Positions 1 to 6,788 of a DNA stretch of 6,788 nt are shown here, one piece after another. Position 1 is the first letter of the stretch, and the number at the start of each line of letters is the position of its first letter. Origin of the DNA: RXIX01 sp003989075 (GTDB lineage: Bacteria > Pseudomonadota > Gammaproteobacteria > Competibacterales > Competibacteraceae); the NCBI GenBank assembly GCA_029780415.1, contig JAKOYN010000149.1, positions 1-6,788 on the forward strand. The letters run 5' to 3'. The translations under genes and the position numbers were made by a program. The notes under the pieces are model-generated. The model did not search any database. It was given only the letters and a program-made list of their open reading frames with translations, and was not told where the DNA came from.

Positions 1-2505
1 TTCGTGGGCGTAGGTGAACAGCGGGCTGGCTGCCGCGCTGGCTGGAAAATAGTCAGGGTTGAAGGGCTGCAGGCGATGCTCGATGGTCAGCGCGCCAAGC
101 AAGGCCCCCTCTTCCGCTTCATGCCCGGCCAGTCGCCAGCCGGCGGCCAGATGGTCGCACAGCTGGCCGACCAGCACCGAAGGCGGCCGCACGGTGTTGT
201 CGTTGATGCTGCGCCCGACCCACGAGATCAGCAGTTTTTGCCGCGCCGACAGCAGGGCTTCGAGGAACAGGTAGCGGTCATCCTCGCGACGCGAGCGGTC
301 GCCGGGGCGGTAGTCGCGGCCCATCAGGTCGAAATCCATCGGCACCCGGGTGCGCGGGTAGTCCCCGTCATTCAGCCCGAGCAGGCAGACCTGGCGGAAG
401 GGAATCGCGCGCATCGGCATGAGCGTCGCAAACGTTACCGTGCCGGCAAAGAAGCGTTGCGACAGGCCGCTGTCGTCGAGCTGGGCCAGCCAGTGTTCGC
501 CCACCACCGCCAGCGGCAGCGGACTGTCGAGGCGGGCCGCGGCGCAGGCTTCCTGCCAGCGCACCAGAGCCAGGTCGAGGCGCTGCAGCGTGAAGGCGTC
601 GGCGCTCTCTTCGGGGGCGAAGAAATCAGCCATCAATTGACGCAGGCGAGTGCTCCATTCGGCCGGCGCGGCGTCGCTGGAGAAGGTTCGCCAGGTGGTG
701 TCGAGCCGCTCGAGCAGTTGCACCAGGGGGCCGAGCAGCGCAGCCTCGAGGCCACCGATTTCATCGAAGGGCTCGATGTCGTGCCAGGCGCCGCCGGTGG
801 TGCCGACCGCGTAGCCGAGGAGCATCCGGCGCAGGCCGAACAGCCAGGTGTTGCCCTCGGGTGCGTCGGGCAGGCCGAGGCTTTCGCGGTGCTCGGCGTG
901 CAGACCCCAGCGCACCTTGGCGCCGTGGATCCAGCGCTGCAGCAGCGGCAGCGCGTCTTCGGGGATGCCAAAGCGGCTGCGCAGGGCCGGCACTTCGAGC
1001 AGGTCGAGCACATCGCTCACGGCGACACGCCCGTTGGGCAGGTCGAGCAGCTTGCCGAGGGCATTGACCAGTGGATCGTTATGGCGCACCCCCTGGTCGG
1101 CGATGCTGAACGGGATGAAGCGCGGATCGCGGCTGTCGATGAGGCCAAACACAGCCCGGATGTGCGGCGCGTAGGCGTCGATGTCCGGCACCATCACGAT
1201 CACGTCGCGCGGGCGCAGGCTGGGGTCGGCATTGAAGGCGGCGAGGAGCTGGTCGTGCAGCACCTCGACTTCGCGCTGGGCGCTGTGGGCGATATGAAAG
1301 CGGATCGAGTCATCATCGGGCCTCACCGCCGGCCATTCCTTCAGCGTCTGGCTGAGTGGACGCAGGTCGCGGATGTCGTCCTGCAACTGGTTGAGCAGGG
1401 TGTCTCTACCGTGAGGCGAGAACAGGTCGATACGCTGGCGGATATCCACGAAGTGCTGCAGATAGCCGGCGCGGGCGGTGTCGCTGTCGTGCTCGTCGAG
1501 CAGGCCGATGAAGTCGCGCCCCTGCTTACCCCAGGCGGCCAGCAGCGGGTGGGCGAAGAGGTGCAGGTTTTCCTCGGAAATCTCGGTGCTCGTATCGGCC
1601 CGGCGCTGCTGGCGCGAATGGGTGGCCCGCAGCAGATCCTTGTTGGCGACGATGTCGGCCCAGTAATGCTCGCAGGGGTTATGCACGCACATCAGCACCT
1701 GGGTCCAGCGCGCCAGGGCGGCCAGCACTTCCAGCGACTGGCGCGGCAGCGCCGAGATGCCGAACACAATCACCCGGCGCGGCAAGCCAGCGGGACGTTC
1801 GCTGCCTGCGCCGCTCTCGGGCCACGCCTCAACCTGGCGCAGAAAGGCCTCATGCACCGCCGCCCGGCCCTGGCCAGCCAGCGCACTGCCGCCCGCTGCC
1901 GCCACATCGGCCAGCAGCGCCCGCCACAGGCAGGCCTGCCAGCCCTGTTCGTCGGACAGGGGACGGCGTTCGCCATTCGCCTGAATCAGCACATCATCAC
2001 CCGCGGCCCATGCGGCCAGCCAGTCGGCGCGATAGACCTGGTACTGGTCGAACAGGTCGGCCAGCCGCTCGGCCAGCTGGAAACGCTTGCGCTGGTCGGC
2101 ATCCAGCGCCAGAAAACGGCGCAGCGGCGCATAGGCCGGCTGCCCCATCACGTCCGGCAGCAGGCGCATCAGGCGCCACAGCAGCAGAGGCTTGTCGAAA
2201 GGCGAGGTTTCGGGAACCCCGTCGCGCCCCAAAACGGCCCGATACACCTGCCACAAAAAACGGGAGGGCAGCGACATGTCCAGCCCGGCTGCGATTCCGC
2301 AGCCACCGCCGGTCTCGTCGTCCATGTCCTCGGCCAGGGCCAGCCGCAGCCATTGGGCCACGCCGTTGCTATGCACCAGCAGGGTCTCGGTTTCCAAGGG
2401 TGCCAAGGGATAGCGCCGAACCCACGCAACCAGCAGATCGCGCAGGGATTCCGGATGGTTGCCATGAACAAGCATCAGGCCGGGGAGCAGGGTAGGTAAG
2501 GTCAA
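1..2505 (-). CDS. recC: RecC, gamma subunit of RecBCD (exodeoxyribonuclease V), 5' 835 codons, incomplete at left edge
   Basis: RecC binds RecB and RecD. It splits the DNA strands at a double-strand break and scans the 3' strand for Chi, so that RecBCD switches from degradation to RecA loading. The frame is open from position 2505 to the left edge and aligns collinearly with E. coli RecC as I recall it. Landmarks are LPSRFLW (about residues 79-85), DLFDQYQVYR (150-159), GISALP, NPCEHYW, HSAQREVEVLHD, the RMLLGYA region, LMPMRAIPF (695-703), CLLGLNDGDYPR and GDRSRREDDRY (735-745). E. coli RecC has about 1120 residues, so roughly 300 C-terminal residues lie outside the window, probably followed by recB and recD. 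RecC is built like a helicase-nuclease but is catalytically dead, so missing Walker motifs are expected. I chose the TTG at 2505-2503 because AGGAG lies six bases before it and the protein then starts just ahead of the conserved MLVHGN segment. The next in-frame ATG (2475-2473) would cut into that segment. No frameshift or stop was seen. Confidence 0.95.
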   Translation of the reverse strand, partial: MTLPTLLPGLMLVHGNHPESLRDLLVAWVRRYPLAPLETETLLVHSNGVAQWLRLALAEDMDDETGGGCGIAAGLDMSLPSRFLWQVYRAVLGRDGVPETSPFDKPLLLWRLMRLLPDVMGQPAYAPLRRFLALDADQRKRFQLAERLADLFDQYQVYRADWLAAWAAGDDVLIQANGERRPLSDEQGWQACLWRALLADVAAAGGSALAGQGRAAVHEAFLRQVEAWPESGAGSERPAGLPRRVIVFGISALPRQSLEVLAALARWTQVLMCVHNPCEHYWADIVANKDLLRATHSRQQRRADTSTEISEENLHLFAHPLLAAWGKQGRDFIGLLDEHDSDTARAGYLQHFVDIRQRIDLFSPHGRDTLLNQLQDDIRDLRPLSQTLKEWPAVRPDDDSIRFHIAHSAQREVEVLHDQLLAAFNADPSLRPRDVIVMVPDIDAYAPHIRAVFGLIDSRDPRFIPFSIADQGVRHNDPLVNALGKLLDLPNGRVAVSDVLDLLEVPALRSRFGIPEDALPLLQRWIHGAKVRWGLHAEHRESLGLPDAPEGNTWLFGLRRMLLGYAVGTTGGAWHDIEPFDEIGGLEAALLGPLVQLLERLDTTWRTFSSDAAPAEWSTRLRQLMADFFAPEESADAFTLQRLDLALVRWQEACAAARLDSPLPLAVVGEHWLAQLDDSGLSQRFFAGTVTFATLMPMRAIPFRQVCLLGLNDGDYPRTRVPMDFDLMGRDYRPGDRSRREDDRYLFLEALLSARQKLLISWVGRSINDNTVRPPSVLVGQLCDHLAAGWRLAGHEAEEGALLGALTIEHRLQPFNPDYFPASAAASPLFTYAHE

Positions 2506-2511
2506 GGCGGG

Positions 2512-2516
2512 CTCCT
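2512..2516 (-). promoter_or_regulatory. Ribosome binding site of recC
   Basis: On the minus strand AGGAG is followed by six bases (CCCGCC) and then TTG. This near-ideal Shine-Dalgarno spacing is the main reason to place the recC start at the TTG rather than at the ATG ten codons downstream, which has no comparable purine run before it. The non-ATG start would be expected to lower the amount of RecC made, fitting a low-abundance repair enzyme. That last point is inference. Confidence 0.65.
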
Positions 2517-2546
2517 GAGGCGGATAAATCTGTAGTTCAAGGGGTG

Positions 2547-2574
2547 GGAGTATTTCAACATGGAGATGCGTCAA
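2547..2574 (-). promoter_or_regulatory. Weak candidate sigma70 promoter upstream of recC
   Basis: On the minus strand TTGACG (2574-2569) is a good -35 box. It is followed after 16 bases by TACTCC (2552-2547), a poor -10 box. The site would start transcription about 35 bases before the recC start. The -10 match is weak, and recC could instead be read through from the gene upstream, so this is only a candidate. Confidence 0.2.
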
Positions 2575-2632
2575 TGGATGTCGCTTAGCTCGCCAGCTCA
2601 ACACCCTGCAGAACTCCGATTGGAAGTCTTTA

Positions 2633-2647
2633 CGGTGATTCCCACCG
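2633..2647. repeat. Small inverted repeat in the spacer between the GTPase fragment and recC
   Basis: CGGTG and CACCG form a perfect 5-bp stem around the 5-base loop ATTCC. It lies about 20 bases from the larger hairpin at 2662-2701. Neither stem is followed by a T tract on either strand, so this does not look like an intrinsic terminator. The function is unknown. Confidence 0.4.
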
Positions 2648-2661
2648 GGTACATCCAAGCT

Positions 2662-2701
2662 CTACGGCTTCCCCGGTTCCGCCGGGGGCCTCCCGCAGTA
2701 G
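2662..2701. repeat. GC-rich imperfect palindrome just downstream of the GTPase stop codon
   Basis: The core is a 6-bp stem, CCCCGG (2671-2676) with CCGGGG (2682-2687), around the loop TTCCG. It extends through GGC (2666-2668) pairing with GCC (2688-2690) across a TT bulge. An outer CTAC (2662-2665) can pair with GTAG (2698-2701). The structure begins directly after the GTPase stop codon in the direction of transcription. It could protect the 3' end of that message or weaken read-through into recC, but there is no U tract, so a standard intrinsic terminator is unlikely. A mobile REP-like palindrome is another possibility. Confidence 0.5.
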
Positions 2702-4341
2702 CTAACAAGCCTCCTGAAGATCTCCCTGCTGGCAGATCTCGACAACGGCTTCGTACTGTTTGATTTCCGCTTCCCTATTAGCGAAGTCCTTGCCGAGTTG
2801 GGCCAACTCATCTCTCAGACTCGCTGTAAGTTTTTGCTCCAGGCTGTCGCGGGTCTTTGCAAGTTCGTCGCAGAGCCTCTTCAGTGCAGCATCAAAGCTG
2901 ACCAGCAGTTTGTCATGCACCAATTCCAGTGACTGGCGCAGGGCTTGGCGCAGGGCATTCATTTTCTTGTCTTGGCGGACATTGCCTGAAAACTTGTTGC
3001 CGATGAGCTGGCCGCAGTCGTCAATGTCGAGCTTCAGCTCTGGAAGCCGCAGCGAGTTGAGCGTGCCTTCCAGGGTGTTGCGAAATTCGGCGGGGTTGAA
3101 TTCCTGACTTCCGGTAGTGAGTTCGTCGATCAGCGCGCGTTTGAGATCGGTACGCAAGCTGCTCATGCTGACTATGTTGTTGAAATTCCGTGAGAGGCTG
3201 GCGGCGCTCTCGTTGGCGTAGTTGACCAGCCGTTCAACGGCATCCGAGGCGGCTATATATTCATAAGGCACGTACTTGACCGTCTCGATCGTTTTCGTGC
3301 CGAACCATGTCCGGGGCATGTACCAAGTGGAAGTGCTGATCGTTCTTTTGCCGATTTTCTCCTCAGTCTCGGTCCTTGTCTGCAGATCCGCGGCGGCGCC
3401 AATCCCATTTTGAAGCGCAGCCCTGACCTCGGTGGCTGTATTGCGGGCTTGCTCAATCGCTGCATCGATCGTGTCACGTAGCCTGCCAGCGATGCCGGCC
3501 ATCTGGCGTTCGCAGGCACGGGCGCTTGTTTCGATGGACTGAAGGTCGCCAGTCTTCAACTGAGCGATGCGGTGCTCGGCGGCGGCGGTGAGTTCTCCGA
3601 GTGCCTTGGCCAGATTCGCCTGCGTTCTTGGCATAAGTTTGTCCCGCCGGTCCTGCATCAGTGGGAGCTTGTCCTGTCGTGCATTTTCGTAGGCCACCAC
3701 CAGTGCACCGAAATTACCCAGGCGCTCCCAGTCTCCCTGCGTGAACTGATAGCCCTTCCACGAGTCTTCTGCCATCTCCATCAGCTGCTGGTGCATGTGG
3801 CGCATTCCCTTACCCCAACGGCTTTCATCCCAATGGGCGTAACCGTGTGCATAGGTGCTGGCAAGAATCGGGGTTTTCAGGCCGCGCAACAGCGCTGCTA
3901 TGTCCGGGTCTCCCAGTTGCTCACGCGCGGCGGCCAATTTTTCGATCTCGGCATCGGCGCGGCGGGTAAGGCGGCTACGCACGTTCTTTTCAGTTTCGGC
4001 AAGTGAGGCGCGACCAAAGCCATCGTCGGCGATAACACCGTCCAGCTGCCCTGCGACCAGCACCAGGCGCGTTACACCCTTGGCCGGCAATTGCTGGGCA
4101 AGCAGGTCCATGTCGGATTGATCCAGAAACTGGCTGCAGCGCGACAGAAAGAACACCACGTCGCACTTTGCCATGTAGTCCCGCGTTTTCTGAGTGCGGC
4201 TGAATACGGGGTCGTTCATGCCCGGCGTATCGATGATCTCGAAACCATCCAGTTCCGGCAGCGGTAACTGGATTTCCGTGAACTTGACCAGCGCCGTGTA
4301 GTGGCCGTTCTCGCCCACGTAGTCGTTGAGGCGCCCCATCA
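2702..4341 (-). pseudogene. Dynamin-like large GTPase, 5' end cut off by the Tn3-family insertion
   Basis: The intact part is about 545 codons, ending in TAG at 2704-2702. Counting from the ATG at 4339-4337, the G3 motif DTPG is at 37-40, followed by a conserved-looking stretch with ND, KTRDY and CDVVFFLS (about 42-66). The expected G4 position reads GQLD (97-100) after the strand LVLVA, instead of the usual N/TKxD. TPILAST (156-162) may be the G5 region. Helical, charged segments follow, then an aromatic, basic stretch with WYMPRTWFG (339-347) that resembles a paddle or membrane-contact tip. A long heptad-like helical region runs from about 462 to the end. The P-loop (G1) is absent because the reading frame meets the transposon end at 4342. 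Dynamin-like proteins of bacteria remodel membranes using GTP; LeoA-type and other bacterial members are the closest idea I have, but I cannot assign a subfamily. It lies upstream of recC in the same orientation, with a 196-base spacer. No ribosome binding site precedes the internal ATG, so a stable truncated protein is doubtful. Confidence 0.8.
4337..4341. other. Presumed 5-bp target site of the transposon (CATCA)
   Basis: Tn3-family elements normally duplicate 5 bp on insertion. The five bases directly outside the terminal GGGG are CATCA on the plus strand. A second copy should flank the far end of the element, which lies outside the window, so the duplication itself cannot be confirmed here. 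Confidence 0.4.
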
Positions 4342-4379
4342 GGGGTCGTCTCAGAAAACGGAAAATAAAGCACGCTAAG
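4342..4379 (+). repeat. 38-bp terminal inverted repeat of a Tn3-family transposon
   Basis: The repeat begins GGGGTCGTCT at the outer edge and ends CACGCTAAG at the inner edge, exactly 38 bases. This is the length and the GGGG...TAAG form typical of Tn3-family ends. The stop codon of tnpA (TAG, plus-strand 4375-4377) lies inside the repeat, so this is the end next to the 3' end of tnpA. The partner repeat is not in the window. The coding frame of the GTPase stops matching exactly at this boundary, which fixes the junction to the base. Confidence 0.93.
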
Positions 4380-6788
4380 CCGGTGGCAGCGGTCGCAATG
4401 GCCTGAACTTCCCCGCACCGACCTTGGCACTGCTGCGCCATAGGTAATCGCCGGTCAGGTTGATATGCTCCCACCCCAGCGGTGACAGATATTGCAGCAA
4501 CGTGTCGTCCAGCGCCTTGCCGTGGGCACGCAAAGCACTGGTGGCACGCTCCAGATAGACCGTGTTCCACAACACGATGGCCGCCGTCACCAGATTGAGG
4601 CCGCTGGCCCGGTAGCGCTGCTGCTCAAAACTGCGGTCGCGGATTTCACCCAATCGGTAGAAGAAGACCGCCCTGGCCAGCGCGTTGCGCGCCTCGCCCT
4701 TATTCAGCCCCGCATGGACGCGCGGCGCAGCTCCACGCTTTGCAGCCAATCCAGAATGAACAGCGTGCGCTCGATGCGCCCCAGCTCGCGCAGGGCGACG
4801 GCCAAGCCGTTTTGGCGCGGATAGCTGCCGAGCTTGCGCAGCATCAGCGAGGCCGTCACCGTGCCCTGCTTGATCGAAGTGGCCAGCCGTAGGATTTCAT
4901 CCCAATGAGCGCGAATAGCCTTGATGTTCAGCCTGTCGCTGCTAATCATCGGCTTGAGTGCATCGTAGGCAGTATCGCCCTTGGGAATGAACAGCTTGGT
5001 GTCGCCCAGGTCGCGGATGCGCGGCGCGAACCGGAATCCCAGAAAGTGCATCAGGCCGAACACATGATCGGTGAAGCCCGCCGTGTCGGTGTAGTGTTCC
5101 TCGATACGCAAATCAGACTCGTGGTACAGCAGGCCATCGAGCACATAGGTCGAGTCGCGCAAGCCGACGTTGACCACCTTGGCGCTGAAGGGCGCGTATT
5201 GGTCGGAGATATGGGTATAGAACGTCCGCCCAGGGCTACTTCCATACTTCGGATTGATATGCCCGGTGCTCTCTGCCTTGCTGCCGGTTCGGAAGTTCTG
5301 GCCGTCCGACGATGACGTGGTGCCGTCGCCCCAGTTTCCGGCGAAGGGTTGTCGAAACTGTGCGTTCACCAGCTCGGCCAGCGCCGTCGAATAGGTTTTG
5401 TCGCGAACGTGCCAGGCTTGCAGCCAAGACAGCTTGGCGTAGGTGGTGCCAGGGCAGGACTCGGCCATCTTGGTGAGCCCAAGATTGATACCATCAGCCA
5501 GAATCGTCGTCATCAGCAAGGTTTTGTCCTTGGCCGTGTCGCCGGTCTTCAGGTGTGTGAAGTGGCGCGTGAAGCCCGTCCATTCATCGACCTCCATCAG
5601 CAACTCGGTGATCTTGAGGTGCGGCAGCAACATCGCCGACTGGTCAATCAAGGCTTGCGCGGCGTCTGGCACCGCTGCGTCCAGCGGCGTGATCTTCAGG
5701 CCCGATGCAGTGGTGATGATGGCATCCGGTAAGTCGTTGGTCGCCGCCATGCGGTTGACTGTGGCGAGTTGCGCCTCCAATAATTCCAGTCGGTCATGCA
5801 GATATTGGTCGCAGTCGGTGGCCACGGCCAGTGGCAATTCGCTGGCCAGCTTCAGGGTGGCGAACTTCTCGATCGGCACCAGGTATTCGTCGAAGTCCTT
5901 GAACTGGCGCGAACCCTGCACCCAAACATCACCAGAGCGCAGTGCGTTCTTCAGCTCCGACAGGGCGCATAACTCGTAGTAACGCCGGTCAATACCCTCG
6001 TCGGTCAGAACCAGCTTTGCCCAGCGCGGCTTGATGAATGCGGTTGGCGCATCGGCGGGCACCTTGCGCGCGCTGTCGCTGTTCATGCCGCGCAGCACGT
6101 CGATGGCATCGAGCACACCCTTGGCGGTGGGCGCGGCGCGCAGTTTGAGCACGTCCAGGAACTGCGGCGCATAGCGGCGCAGCGTGGCGTAACTCTCGCC
6201 GATATGGTGCAGGAAATCAAAATCGGCAGGCCGCGCCAGCGTTTGCGCCTCGGTGACGCTGGCGGCGAAGGTGTCCCACGGCATGACCGCTTCGATGGCG
6301 GCGAACGGATCGCCGCCGCTTTGTTTGGCTTCAATCAGCGCCTGACCGATGCGCCCATACATCCGCACCTTGTCGTTGATCGCCTTGCCGGAAGCCTGGA
6401 ACTGCTGTTGATGCTTGTTCTTGGCCGCATTGAACAGCTTGCCGATGATGCGGTCGTGAAGGTCGATGATTTCATCAGTGACGGTGGCCATGCCCTCGAT
6501 GGCCAGTGCTACCAAGGTGGCGTAACGCCGCTGCGACTCGAACTTGGCCAGGTCGGCGGGCGTCATCTGGCCGCCCTCGCGGGCGATCTTGAGCAAGCGG
6601 TTTTGGTGTACCTGCCGTTCGATGCCAGCAGGTAGGTCAAGCGCCTGCCAGGCTTTGAGGCGTTCGATGTGTTCAAGCATGTGGCGCGAGTTCGGCTTGG
6701 CGGGCGATTGGCGCAGCCACGCTAGCCACGTCATTTTGCTACCATCCTTGCGCTTGAGCAGTTCGTCCAGGCGCTGGCGATGGACAGG
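4375..6788 (-). pseudogene. tnpA: Tn3-family transposase TnpA, frameshifted near the 3' end, incomplete at right edge
   Basis: TnpA binds the terminal repeats and catalyses replicative transposition. The frame is open from the right edge (first codons read PVHRQRLDELLK) and continues through the ATG at 6734, which is internal and not the true start. About 185 N-terminal residues of the usual ~988 are missing. Family landmarks are TWLAWLRQ, PNSRHMLEHIERLK, REGGQMTP, RRYATL, KHQQQFQ, KVPADAPTAFIKPRW, CALSELKNALRSGD, DEWTGFTRHFTHL and GRTFYTHISDQYAPF. The likely catalytic triad is the D of SSSDGQ (codon 5306-5304), the D of YTDTAG (5087-5085) and the E of LNKGEARN (4695-4693). After VELRR one C is missing (CGCCGCGCG in place of the expected CGCCGCCGCG, near 4719-4727), and the frame then ends in TGA at 4706-4704. 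The correct sequence resumes at once in the next frame (RVHAGLNKGE) and runs to TAG at 4377-4375. The gene is therefore inactive unless the base is a sequencing error or the ribosome slips -1; no standard slippery heptamer is present. Confidence 0.92.

Larger units (their letters stand above)
4342..6788 (-). mobile_element. Tn3-family transposon (Tn21/Tn501-like), one end, incomplete at right edge
   Basis: The element consists here of the 38-bp terminal repeat and most of tnpA. It belongs to the replicative DDE transposons that move through a cointegrate, which is then resolved by a site-specific resolvase at a res site. Neither the resolvase gene, the res site nor any cargo gene is visible; they would lie to the right. 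TnpA is most like that of Tn21 and Tn501 among the sequences I can recall, sharing long identical blocks. The element sits inside the dynamin-like GTPase gene, with tnpA in the same orientation as that gene. Confidence 0.93.

Noticed and set aside
4..2499. An 831-codon open frame on the plus strand across almost all of region 1
   Set aside because: It lies codon for codon opposite recC and is open only because recC rarely uses the codons whose complements are stops. Its product is rich in Q, R, H, A and G, low in complexity and resembles no family I know, while the minus strand aligns collinearly with RecC.
2719..2740. AGATCT repeated on both sides of 10 bases as an operator-like inverted repeat
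   Set aside because: AGATCT is its own complement, so the symmetry is trivial. Both copies lie inside the GTPase coding sequence, so chance is the simpler explanation.
2702..2742. GCTAACAA next to a palindrome, as a possible integron attC site
   Set aside because: Only one core-like motif is present. The matching inverse core and the paired inner boxes of an attC site are absent, and the motif overlaps the GTPase stop codon.
2560..2763. A 67-codon open frame on the plus strand over the spacer and the end of the GTPase
   Set aside because: It has no good ribosome binding site, runs through the hairpins into the antisense of the GTPase 3' end, and shows no recognisable protein features.
4355..4400. 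Outward promoter in the transposon end driving the truncated GTPase
   Set aside because: There is an extended -10-like TGCTTTATT on the minus strand, but no suitable -35 at 16-18 bases and no ribosome binding site before the ATG at 4339.
6732..6734. ATG at 6734 as the start of a 676-residue transposase
   Set aside because: The same frame continues upstream to the window edge with typical TnpA sequence (QRLDELLK...), so this Met is internal.

Overview
The window looks like chromosomal DNA from a GC-rich member of the Pseudomonadota. The RecC reading frame resembles those of Pseudomonas-like gammaproteobacteria, and the mobile element is a Tn21/Tn501-like member of the Tn3 family, which is common in these bacteria. 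Every gene I can support lies on the minus strand, so transcription runs from right to left.

Region 1 (1-2505) is the first 835 codons of recC, the gamma subunit of the RecBCD helicase-nuclease. It starts from a TTG with a good ribosome binding site and runs off the left edge. Region 2 (2506-2701) is a spacer of about 196 bases with two GC-rich hairpins and at best a weak promoter. Region 3 (2702-4341) is the 3' part of a large dynamin-like GTPase gene. It keeps the G3 (DTPG) motif, the helical stalk, an aromatic paddle-like segment and a long C-terminal helical region, but lacks the 5' end with the P-loop. Region 4 (4342-6788) is one end of a Tn3-family transposon: a 38-bp terminal inverted repeat that abuts the GTPase fragment exactly, then tnpA. 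The tnpA gene has a one-base deletion near its 3' end and runs off the right edge.

The simplest history is that a dynamin-like GTPase gene stood upstream of recC in the same orientation, and a Tn3-family element then inserted into it. The missing GTPase N-terminus should lie beyond the far end of the transposon, outside this window. The tnpA frameshift separates the two catalytic aspartates from the catalytic glutamate, so the element may be unable to move by itself. The most interesting points are the GTPase next to recC (an atypical G4-like motif, somewhat lower GC than recC, possible link to membranes or phage defence), its disruption, and a recC-frame change at a residue known in E. coli to help read Chi.
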